Positions 1 through 7,315 of a stretch of DNA of 21,078 bases are shown here, piece after piece. Location: the NCBI GenBank assembly GCA_966210725.1, contig CBIHLN010000043.1:1-21078 (forward strand), in the 5' to 3' direction. This DNA is from Lysobacter_C sp966210725. Its GTDB lineage: Bacteria > Pseudomonadota > Gammaproteobacteria > Xanthomonadales > Xanthomonadaceae. Position 1 is the first letter of the stretch; every line of letters begins with the position of its first letter. The notes under the pieces are model-generated. The model was not told the DNA's origin. It saw nothing but the letters and a program-made list of their open reading frames with translations, and made no database searches. The translations under genes were made by a program, and so were the position numbers.

Positions 1-2
1 CC

Positions 3-1481
<1,479 letters not shown>

Positions 1482-1536
1482 GCCGTCAGCAGGCCGAACC
1501 GGACCCGCGTGTGGCAGCGGCTTCCGGCGCAAACCG

Positions 1537-1551
1537 CGCCCGGCCCGGGCG
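1537..1551. terminator. Possible short hairpin between convergent metH and DUF2058 gene
   Basis: In the 71-base gap between the two convergent stop codons, CGCCC at 1537-1541 can pair with GGGCG at 1547-1551 around a 5-base loop. There is no run of T on either side, so this is at best a weak or Rho-assisted end for either gene. In DNA this GC-rich a chance hairpin is plausible. Confidence 0.2.
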
Positions 1552-1552
1552 G

Positions 1553-2155
1553 TCACCACACGAGGTCGTCGGGCACCTGGTACTTCGGGTCGGCGTAAGG
1601 GTCATCCCCCGCGGGCGCATCGGGGTCGACCTTCAGCGCGACGCAGTCCGGGAAGATCGCCTCGGCCTGCGCCAGCACGTCCGCGGTCACCACCTTGTAA
1701 TGCCCGTTGAGCTGCAGCACGCCCAGTGCAGCGGCGTTGACCGCCTTCAACTGCTCCGCGGTCACGTACACGCGCTTGATCTTGCCGCCGTACGGGAAGT
1801 GCCGTGCGATATCCGCGTCCGCGACGTTGAGTGCCTTGTCCTTGACGAGCGCTTCGACCTTCGCCTTGGCTTCACGACGCTGGCGCGCGGCTTCCTGTTT
1901 GGCCTGCTCGGCCTTGATGCGGTCGTCCTTTTCCTTCTGCGCGCGAATCGCATAGGCCTTGGCCAGGTCGATGTCCTCGCGGGATCGCGGGCCCGCCTGG
2001 TGCCCGCCCGGGTTGCGCTGCGGCGCCTTGCGACCCGCAGGCGGCCCCTCGCGTCGCGGCTTCGCGCCGCGCTTGCCGGCATCGGACGGACGCTCGGGTT
2101 TGGGGGCGGGCTTGAAGCCCAGCCCCATCAGCTGGTTGCGCAGTGTGTCGCTCAT
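1553..2155 (-). CDS. DUF2058 family protein (YaiL-like), 200 aa
   Basis: Conserved protein of unknown biochemical role, related to E. coli YaiL, which databases describe loosely as nucleoprotein or polynucleotide-associated. The start at 2155 (MSDTLRNQLMGLGFKPA) is chosen because it gives the family's N-terminal motif and lies 4 bases after the slyX stop. Residues about 10-55 are rich in Lys, Arg, Pro and Gly and look disordered. About 55-105 are highly charged and likely a coiled coil (repeated Lys, Glu, Ala and Arg). About 105-200 form the conserved globular end, with HFPYGGKIKRVYVT, LNGHYKVV and a final DPKYQVPDDLVW. No signal peptide or membrane segment is visible. The basic N-terminus would suit nucleic-acid or ribosome association, but that is inference. 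Probably co-transcribed with slyX and ugd. Confidence 0.85.
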   Translation of the reverse strand: MSDTLRNQLMGLGFKPAPKPERPSDAGKRGAKPRREGPPAGRKAPQRNPGGHQAGPRSREDIDLAKAYAIRAQKEKDDRIKAEQAKQEAARQRREAKAKVEALVKDKALNVADADIARHFPYGGKIKRVYVTAEQLKAVNAAALGVLQLNGHYKVVTADVLAQAEAIFPDCVALKVDPDAPAGDDPYADPKYQVPDDLVW

Positions 2156-2159
2156 CGGC

Positions 2160-2411
2160 TCAGTAGTGTGGAGGTGGCGGTTCGCTGGACGGGTCGGCTG
2201 CCAGCGGGTTGGACGACATGGACAGACGCAGCTGCCGAAGCTCGTCCAGTGCACGGTGCAGCACAAGCGCATTGCGGGCTTCCTCGTCCCGCGCAGCCGC
2301 CAGGGCATCGCTCAGCGTATTAATCGCGTGCTCCTGGAAAGCCAGGCGCAACTCCAGTTCCGCTACGCGGTCTTCAAGCGCCTGCATGGTGGACCCGTCG
2401 GACGGCATCAT
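2160..2411 (-). CDS. slyX: SlyX family protein, 83 aa
   Basis: Small cytoplasmic protein of the SlyX family; its function is not known. The N-terminal half (ALEDRVAELELRLAFQEHAI, then NTLSDAL) is a heptad-patterned coiled coil, and the protein ends with the family's hallmark PPPPHY. At 83 residues it is slightly longer than typical members. The start at 2411 is preferred because its ATG overlaps the ugd stop (ATGA, 2408-2411), giving translational coupling. An internal ATG at 2387 (MQALEDR) would give a more typical length and cannot be excluded. The stop at 2160-2162 is 4 bases before the next gene, so ugd, slyX and the DUF2058 gene look like one transcript. Confidence 0.9.
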   Translation of the reverse strand: MMPSDGSTMQALEDRVAELELRLAFQEHAINTLSDALAAARDEEARNALVLHRALDELRQLRLSMSSNPLAADPSSEPPPPHY

Positions 2412-3754
2412 GCCCCGCGTACCACCGACCGGCCGCGACCGATGCCGTAGTACGCCAGCCCGGCCTCCTCGACCTGCTCCGGCGGGTACAGGTTGCGTCC
2501 GTCGAAGATCACGCGGTCCGCCAACGACTGGCGCAGACGCGCGAAGTCCGGACTGCGGAACTGCTTCCACTCGGTCACGATGACCAGCGCGTCGGCACCT
2601 TCGGCCGCCGCGTGCTCGGAGTCGCAGAGCACCAGGTCGTCCCGCTCGCCGAAAATACGGCGGGTCTCGTCCATCGCCTCCGGATCGAATGCCCGCACGG
2701 TCGCGCCGGCTTCCCAGAGTTGTCCGATCAAACGGCGGCTGGATGCCTCGCGCATGTCATCGGTGTTGGGCTTGAACGCCAGCCCCCATATCGCAAACGT
2801 CTTGCCTGCGAGCGCGCCGTCGGCGTAATGCCGCTGGACCAGCTCGAACAGGTGCCCCTTCTGGCGGTGATTGACCGACTCGACGGCGTCCAGCAGCTCC
2901 GGTGCGACGCCGTGGGCTTGCGCGATGCGCGCCAGCGCCTGCACGTCCTTGGGAAAGCACGAGCCGCCATACCCGGCGCCGGGATAGATGAAGTGCCAGC
3001 CGATCCGGGGGTCCGAACCGATGCCCAGCCGGACCATCTCGACATCGGCCCCGACGCGTTCCGCAACGTTCGCGATTTCGTTCATGAAGCTGATCTTGGT
3101 CGCGAGCATCGCATTGGCTGCGTACTTGGTCAGCTCGGCGGAGCGGACATCCATACACACGAAGCGGTCATGGTTGCGCACGAAGGGGCCATACAGGCGG
3201 CGCAGCTGTTCGATCGACGCCGGGTCCGATGCGCCGATGACGATCCGGTCCGGCCGCATGCAGTCGTTGACCGCATCCCCTTCCTTCAGGAACTCGGGGT
3301 TGGACACGACGTCGAATGCGATGTCCACGCCGCGCGTGGCGAGTTCGTCCGTGATAGCGGCGCGCACCCTGTCGGCCGTGCCCACCGGCACGGTCGACTT
3401 GCTGACGACGATCGACGGGCGATCGATATGGCGGCCGATGGTGCGCGCCACCTCCAGCACGTACGTGAGGTCGGCACTGCCGTCCTCGTCGGGCGGCGTG
3501 CCGACCGCGATGAAGATGATGTCGCTGGCGGCGATGCCCTCGCCCGCGTCGGTCGTAAAGACGATCCGGCCGGCGCCGATGTTGCGCTCCGCGAGCTCTT
3601 CAAGACCGGGCTCGAAAATCGGGATCTCCCCTTCTCGCAGTCGATCGACCTTCGCTGCGTCGACGTCAACGCAGACGATATCGTGGCCGATCTCGGCCAG
3701 GCATACGCCTGTGACCAGGCCGACGTAGCCGGTACCAAAAATCGTGGCATGCAT
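2408..3754 (-). CDS. ugd: UDP-glucose 6-dehydrogenase, 448 aa
   Basis: Cytoplasmic NAD-dependent enzyme oxidising UDP-glucose twice to UDP-glucuronate, a precursor for capsule, exopolysaccharide or LPS sugars. The N-terminal Rossmann fold starts with FGTGYVGLVTG (residues 6-16), and SKSTVPVGT lies at 118-126. SNPEFLKEGDAVNDCMRPDRI begins at about 151. The central helix has ELTKYAANAMLA, with Lys210 as the expected catalytic lysine. The catalytic cysteine is Cys266 in GYGGSCFPKD. The C-terminal NAD/UDP domain includes WGLAFKPNTDDMREA. All expected catalytic motifs are present and the length is normal. An AAGGAA ribosome-binding site (read on the minus strand, 3765-3770) sits 10 bases before the ATG. 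The stop overlaps the slyX start. No polysaccharide cluster adjoins it, so its end product cannot be deduced here. Confidence 0.96.
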   Translation of the reverse strand: MHATIFGTGYVGLVTGVCLAEIGHDIVCVDVDAAKVDRLREGEIPIFEPGLEELAERNIGAGRIVFTTDAGEGIAASDIIFIAVGTPPDEDGSADLTYVLEVARTIGRHIDRPSIVVSKSTVPVGTADRVRAAITDELATRGVDIAFDVVSNPEFLKEGDAVNDCMRPDRIVIGASDPASIEQLRRLYGPFVRNHDRFVCMDVRSAELTKYAANAMLATKISFMNEIANVAERVGADVEMVRLGIGSDPRIGWHFIYPGAGYGGSCFPKDVQALARIAQAHGVAPELLDAVESVNHRQKGHLFELVQRHYADGALAGKTFAIWGLAFKPNTDDMREASSRRLIGQLWEAGATVRAFDPEAMDETRRIFGERDDLVLCDSEHAAAEGADALVIVTEWKQFRSPDFARLRQSLADRVIFDGRNLYPPEQVEEAGLAYYGIGRGRSVVRGA

Positions 3755-3838
3755 CTTTGAAGCTTTCCTTGTGGGACGGGGTCGCCCCGGACCTCTCGGC
3801 CGGCCTGGCGACGATCCGGCGCAGGGACCCGATCCTTG

Positions 3839-4624
3839 TTACTTGACGATGTCCAGCAACTCGACCTCGAACACCAGCGTGGCGTTCGGCCCGATCGGCC
3901 CGCCCGGCGTACCGCGCTCGCCGTAGCCCAGGTTGGACGGGATCCAGAAGGTGTACTTGCTGCCGACCGGCATCAGCGCGATGCCTTCCTGCCAGCCCGG
4001 CACCACCTGGGACAACGGGAACGTCACCGGCTCGCCGCGCTCGTAGGAATCATCGAACGACGTGCCGTCCAGCAAGGTGCCCTTGTAATGCACCTTCACC
4101 GCGTCCTCAGCCGACGGGCGCGGGCCGTCACCGGCCGTCACCACCTTGTACTGCAGGCCCGATTCGGTGGTTTCAACGCCCGGCTTCTTGGCGTTCTCCG
4201 CCAGGAATACAGCGCCCGCCTCGGCGTTCTTCTTGGCCTTGGCCATCATGTCGGCGATCTGCTTGGCCTGCATCTTCTGGCCGAAGGTCTCGCCGACCTG
4301 CTTGGCCTGCTCCTCGGTCATCAACGGCGTCTCGCCGGCAATGACCGTCTTCATCGCCTTGGTCAGCGTGTCGAGATCGACCTCGTCCTTCACCGGCTCC
4401 AGCGACTTGGCCATCTCCATGCCGATCATGTAGCTGACCTGTGCCTTCTCGCCCTCGAGCCCGGCGATTTCCAGCGCCGCGCCCTCGGCGGCGTCGGCCT
4501 CTTCGCCCGTCTTGGCGGTCTCGGCCGGCGTGGTGGCGTCACCATCGGGCTTGCAGCCCGCGGCCAGCAGGGTCAGCGAACCCAGAACCAGGGCGGTGGC
4601 GGTGGAGCGGACGAATCGGGACAT
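3839..4624 (-). CDS. FKBP-type peptidyl-prolyl isomerase, lipoprotein, 261 aa
   Basis: Predicted membrane-anchored folding helper that catalyses cis-trans isomerisation of prolyl bonds in envelope proteins (Mip/FkpA type). The N-terminus is a lipoprotein signal: a hydrophobic stretch ending LLAAGC, with Cys24 as the lipidated residue. Residues 25-55 are an acidic, Ala/Glu-rich tether. About 60-135 match the helical FKBP_N dimerisation domain (KAQVSYMIGMEMAKSLEPVKDE..., ending in a long charged helix). The FKBP catalytic domain covers about 165-261 with VHYKGTLLDGTSFDDS, VVPGWQEGIALMPVG and GYGERGTPGGPIGPNATL, which contain the usual active-site aromatic and Asp residues. A GGAG element precedes the ATG. 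It is a paralogue of the gene next upstream (4774-5709), sharing the C-terminal GGPIGPNATLVF. It does not touch ugd (84-base gap), so joint transcription is uncertain. Confidence 0.94.
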   Translation of the reverse strand: MSRFVRSTATALVLGSLTLLAAGCKPDGDATTPAETAKTGEEADAAEGAALEIAGLEGEKAQVSYMIGMEMAKSLEPVKDEVDLDTLTKAMKTVIAGETPLMTEEQAKQVGETFGQKMQAKQIADMMAKAKKNAEAGAVFLAENAKKPGVETTESGLQYKVVTAGDGPRPSAEDAVKVHYKGTLLDGTSFDDSYERGEPVTFPLSQVVPGWQEGIALMPVGSKYTFWIPSNLGYGERGTPGGPIGPNATLVFEVELLDIVK

Positions 4625-4745
4625 CGGGGGAACTCCGGATCAGAAGTGGCGGCAGGCTGGACCTGGCAGGCAGGCCCCAGCACGGAACACGATCACGCCG
4701 GTCGGCCGGCGACGGCGGCCCCGGACGGTGGCACGCAACAGCTGA

Positions 4746-4764
4746 CCGCCGGCCCAACCGGCGG
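4746..4764 (-). terminator. Strong GC hairpin 10 bases after the 311-aa isomerase gene
   Basis: CCGCCGG (4746-4752) and CCGGCGG (4758-4764) form a perfect 7-bp stem with a 5-base loop. It lies 9 bases beyond the stop codon of the minus-strand gene at 4774, where a terminator or RNA-stability hairpin is expected. No T-run follows on the minus strand, so it is not a classical intrinsic terminator. It could reduce read-through into the lipoprotein isomerase gene. Confidence 0.35.
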
Positions 4765-4773
4765 CCTGCACGA

Positions 4774-5709
4774 TCAGAGGATCGCCTGCAATTCCACGTC
4801 GAACACGAGCGTGGCATTGGGACCGATGGGGCCGCCCGGCGTACCGCGTGCGCCATACGCCAGGTCCCCGGGGATCCAGAAGCGGTACTTGGCGCCCACC
4901 GGCATCAGGCCGACGCCCTCGGTCCACCCCGGGATGACCTGGTTCAGGCCGAATTCCGTGGGCTCGCCGCGGTCGTAGGAGCTGTCGAACACCGTGCCAT
5001 CCAGCAGCGTGCCGTGATAGTGGACACGGACGCGGTCGGTGGCACGCGGCATGGCACCGGACCCTTGGCGCAGCACCATGTACTGCAGGCCGGAGCCGGT
5101 GGTGAACACGCCCTTGACCTGCTTGTTCTTGGCCAGGAAGGCCTCGCCCTCGGCGCGGTTGGCCTCCGCGGTCGCCTGCGCCTTCTGCGCCATGCCGGCC
5201 TGCAGCCGGGTGGAGAACGACTGCCGCACCGCGTTGAGTGCGGTCTCGTCCATCAGCAGTTCGCCGTCGCGCAGCACGGTGCGCACGGCCTGCATCACGA
5301 CGGGCATGTCGAGCTCGTCCTTGATCGGCGCCAGCGAGCGGCCGACGTTGCCACCGATCAGGTAGCCGACGTGGGCGGTGTTGATGTCGGGCACCTTGGC
5401 GTCGGCGGGCAGGCGACCGGCGCGCGATTCGACACGTTGCATGAGCGCCTGCGATGTCGCCTGCGCTTCGGCTTCCGACAGCAGCGGCTCACCGCCGGTG
5501 AAGGCCTGGTCCAGCGCACGCCCGAATGCATCCACGTCGAGGTCGGGGCCCGCTGGGCCGATCGAGCGGCCGACGTCGTAGCCCACCATGTAGCTGGCCT
5601 TCTCGCGGTCGGTGGTCAACACGGTCTTCTCCTGGGCCATGGCAGCCGTACCCAGCAGCGCCACGGCGGTGGTCAACATCACGGCCGCGCCGCGTACGAA
5701 AGCCTTCAT
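4774..5709 (-). CDS. FKBP-type peptidyl-prolyl isomerase with duplicated N-domain, exported, 311 aa
   Basis: Predicted periplasmic prolyl isomerase. The start at 5709 (MKAFVRGAAVMLTTAVALL) gives a standard signal peptide with likely cleavage after AMA (residue about 25), and an AGGAG element lies upstream. There is no lipobox, unlike its neighbour. Two FKBP_N-like helical domains follow in tandem: about 33-95 (KASYMVGYDVGRSIGP...) and about 110-175 (HVGYLIGGNVGRSLAP...). A charged helix (175-195) leads into the catalytic FKBP domain at about 205-311, with VHYHGTLLDGTVFDSS, VIPGWTEGVGLMPVG and the C-terminal GGPIGPNATLVFDVELQAIL. At 311 residues it is longer than a typical Mip/FkpA protein because of the extra N-domain. 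A candidate promoter is at 5794-5822. It sits upstream of its paralogue at 3839-4624 (149-base gap with a hairpin). Confidence 0.93.
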   Translation of the reverse strand: MKAFVRGAAVMLTTAVALLGTAAMAQEKTVLTTDREKASYMVGYDVGRSIGPAGPDLDVDAFGRALDQAFTGGEPLLSEAEAQATSQALMQRVESRAGRLPADAKVPDINTAHVGYLIGGNVGRSLAPIKDELDMPVVMQAVRTVLRDGELLMDETALNAVRQSFSTRLQAGMAQKAQATAEANRAEGEAFLAKNKQVKGVFTTGSGLQYMVLRQGSGAMPRATDRVRVHYHGTLLDGTVFDSSYDRGEPTEFGLNQVIPGWTEGVGLMPVGAKYRFWIPGDLAYGARGTPGGPIGPNATLVFDVELQAIL

Positions 5710-5793
5710 CCGGTCCTGCTCCTGTGATTGAAGTGGCGTCATGGTGCGACGCCGGCATGCAGCGCCGGGTACTGGAGGCCCGGCAAGCCGCCT

Positions 5794-5822
5794 ATTGTCG
5801 CGGGCGGGACGCCGCCGGGCAA
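5794..5822 (-). promoter_or_regulatory. Candidate sigma70 promoter for the 311-aa isomerase gene
   Basis: Read on the minus strand, TTGCCC (5817-5822) and GACAAT (5794-5799) are separated by 17 bases, about 85 bases before the ATG at 5709. The match to consensus is moderate. It lies in the gap after the peroxidase gene stop (5852), so the isomerase can have its own transcript. Confidence 0.4.
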
Positions 5823-5851
5823 ACACCACGGCCGCCCGACGCCTGCCGGGT

Positions 5852-6457
5852 TCAGCGCGGGGGACGCGGCGACGCCAGTGCCCGCTCGATCGCGGCCACC
5901 AGCTGCGCGTCGTCCGGGACGGTCTTGCTGCCATAGCTGGCGATGAGCCGCCCGTCGCGCCCCACCAGATACTTGTGGAAGTTCCACTTGGGCGCCTCGC
6001 CGGCCGCGCGGGCCAGGCCGCGGTAGAGGCCGGACGCGTCGGCGCCGACGACGTGGGACTTCTCGAACATCGGGAACTTCACGCCATACGTGAGCGTGCA
6101 GAACTCGCGGATGTCGGTCTCGTCCTCGAATTCCTGCTCCTTGAAATCGCCGGACGGGAAGCCGAGCACCGCGAACCCGCGGTCCTTGTACGTCGCGTGC
6201 AACGCCTCGAGCCCTTCGAACTGCGGGGTGAAGCCGCATTTGCTGGCGGTGTTGACCACCAGCACCACCTGGCCGCCGTATTCGGCCTGGAGGTCCACCG
6301 GGGTTTTGCCGGCCAGGGGTCGGAACACGTGCCCGGAGAGCAGCCCCTGCGCGGCGAAGGCAGCGGCCGACGCCACCAGAACCGCGCACGCCAGTGCGAA
6401 GCGCCCGAGGGGGCGGGCCGGCCGGGAGGTCTGGAAACACCGCTGGATGAGGGGCAT
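5852..6457 (-). CDS. Glutathione peroxidase family protein, exported, 201 aa
   Basis: Thiol peroxidase of the GPx family, expected to reduce peroxides using thioredoxin or another thiol donor. The start at 6457 (MPLIQRCFQTSR) is chosen because it gives an N-terminal Arg-rich region plus a hydrophobic stretch (LGRFALACAVLVASAAAFA), so the mature enzyme probably works in the periplasm. The peroxidatic cysteine is Cys74 in NTASKCGFTPQFEGLE. The downstream catalytic Trp and Asn are present in KWNF (Trp158, Asn159). The usual FPCNQF motif is replaced by FPSGDFKEQE (100-109), so the standard resolving Cys and the canonical Gln position differ; Cys120 is another conserved-looking cysteine. Many cytoplasmic homologues lack the signal, so the localisation is notable. 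It diverges from the ABC operon at 6594, sharing a 136-base intergenic region. Confidence 0.92.
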   Translation of the reverse strand: MPLIQRCFQTSRPARPLGRFALACAVLVASAAAFAAQGLLSGHVFRPLAGKTPVDLQAEYGGQVVLVVNTASKCGFTPQFEGLEALHATYKDRGFAVLGFPSGDFKEQEFEDETDIREFCTLTYGVKFPMFEKSHVVGADASGLYRGLARAAGEAPKWNFHKYLVGRDGRLIASYGSKTVPDDAQLVAAIERALASPRPPR

Positions 6458-6525
6458 GCGCGGACTCCGGAGTAGGCGGCGGGCCAGTATGACTTCAGTT
6501 GGGGTGCCCCGGAGACGCCGACCCG

Positions 6526-6553
6526 TTGACATGGGGGAAACTGGTGTTATAGT
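6526..6553 (+). promoter_or_regulatory. Strong sigma70-like promoter of the YtrA/ABC operon
   Basis: TTGACA, a perfect -35 hexamer, is at 6526-6531. After a 16-base spacer comes TATAGT at 6548-6553, a good -10 box. Transcription should start near 6560, leaving a leader of about 34 bases before the ATG at 6594, with AGGA near 6582. This is the best consensus promoter in the window. Confidence 0.8.
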
Positions 6554-6566
6554 CACCTACAACACC
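6543..6566 (+). promoter_or_regulatory. GGTG-N16-CACC inverted repeat: candidate YtrA operator
   Basis: GGTGTT at 6543-6548 and AACACC at 6561-6566 are perfect 6-base inverted arms around 12 bases, equivalent to GGTG-N16-CACC. The element covers the -10 box and predicted start site, where a bound repressor would block RNA polymerase. From memory, GGTG-N16-CACC has been reported for a Xanthomonas YtrA-type GntR regulator; the sequence match here is exact. The cognate regulator is encoded second in this operon, so autorepression is the natural reading. Confidence 0.7.
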
Positions 6567-6593
6567 GGTCTACCAACGAGCAGGACGGACCCC

Positions 6594-6938
6594 ATGAACC
6601 GCAAGCTGCAGAACACGATCTCCGCCCTCATGACCAGCGGCGCCCTGCTGGTCCTGGGGCTGGTGGCGTCCAGCCAGGCGATGCCGATGATGGCCAGCCC
6701 GGGTGACGCCTACGGCGCGGCCCCGATGGACGCGGCCCTGAACCGGGCCGGCGAACTGAACGCGCTCGCCGGCCCGGCAGGACTGACCGAACTGGCCACC
6801 GCCGCCGCGCTTGCCGCAGCGCTGGAACCCGCCACCGACGATTCGGATGCAGGTACACGCACCGAGCGCTCGTCGCGTCCGACGGCCCGCCGCCAGGCGT
6901 TGGCCATGCCCTATTTCTCCTTCGCACCCCGGGGTTGA
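6594..6938 (+). CDS. Small exported protein of unknown family, operon head, 114 aa
   Basis: I do not recognise a family. The ATG at 6594 follows the strong promoter and an AGGA element. Residues 1-29 form a plausible signal peptide (MNRKLQNTISALM then TSGALLVLGLVASSQA), with cleavage before MPMMASPG. The mature part is Ala-rich and weakly amphipathic (about 42-75), then acidic (EPATDDSD, 78-85), then basic (RTERSSRPTARR). It ends in a hydrophobic, aromatic MPYFSFAPRG. There are no cysteines. Its stop (6936-6938) is 2 bases before the regulator start, so the regulator is probably translationally coupled to it. Position and codon use support a real gene. It could be a substrate, partner or signal for the ABC transporter, but that is inference. 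A purely regulatory leader role is also possible. Confidence 0.75.
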   Translation: MNRKLQNTISALMTSGALLVLGLVASSQAMPMMASPGDAYGAAPMDAALNRAGELNALAGPAGLTELATAAALAAALEPATDDSDAGTRTERSSRPTARRQALAMPYFSFAPRG

Positions 6939-6940
6939 CC

Positions 6941-7315
6941 ATGACCGCCATCCAGTGGAGCGACGGCGCTCCCATCTACCGCCAGCTGAAGGAGCGCGTC
7001 GTCGCGATGATGCTCGACGGCGTGCTCAAGCCCGGCGACGCCCTGCCTTCTGTCCGGCAGGTGGCCGCCGAGTACCAGCTGAATCCCATCACCGTCTCGC
7101 GCGCCTACCAGGAGTTGGCGGACGAGGCCCTTGTCGAAAAACGTAGGGGACTGGGCATGTACGTGACCGAAGAAGCCGCAAGGAAGCTGCTGGTGAACGA
7201 GCGCGAGCGCTTCCTCACCGAGGAGTGGCCGCTCGTGCTGGAGCGCATCCTCCGCCTTGGGCTGGACATGGACGAGCTGATGAAAGCCGCCCCCGCCACG
7301 GGAGGTGCACGATGA
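6941..7315 (+). CDS. GntR family transcriptional regulator, YtrA subfamily, 124 aa
   Basis: Short DNA-binding repressor. Residues about 10-78 form the GntR winged helix: APIYRQLKERVVAMML, PGDALPSVRQVAAEYQLNP, ITVSRAYQELADEALVEKRRG, GLGMYVT. Only about 45 residues follow (helical, ending KAAPATGGAR). This is the YtrA pattern: two dimerising helices and no metabolite-binding domain. Such regulators usually sit in ABC-transporter operons that they repress and respond to cell-envelope stress, often from antibiotics. The ATG at 6941 is preferred over a TTG two codons earlier, which overlaps the previous stop codon. The 3' end overlaps the ABC ATPase start by ATGA (7312-7315). The likely operator is the inverted repeat at 6543-6566. 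Confidence 0.93.
   Translation: MTAIQWSDGAPIYRQLKERVVAMMLDGVLKPGDALPSVRQVAAEYQLNPITVSRAYQELADEALVEKRRGLGMYVTEEAARKLLVNERERFLTEEWPLVLERILRLGLDMDELMKAAPATGGAR

Noticed and set aside
2612..3760. A 382-codon plus-strand frame over ugd
   Set aside because: ugd on the minus strand carries all catalytic motifs; the opposite frame has none.
6458..6556. Longer form of the peroxidase starting at 6556
   Set aside because: It would run across the operon promoter region and put 33 extra residues before a good signal peptide. The ATG at 6457 gives a proper export signal.
6935..6940. TTG start for the GntR regulator two codons upstream of the ATG
   Set aside because: It overlaps the previous stop codon and adds only MT; the ATG at 6941 gives the normal family N-terminus.
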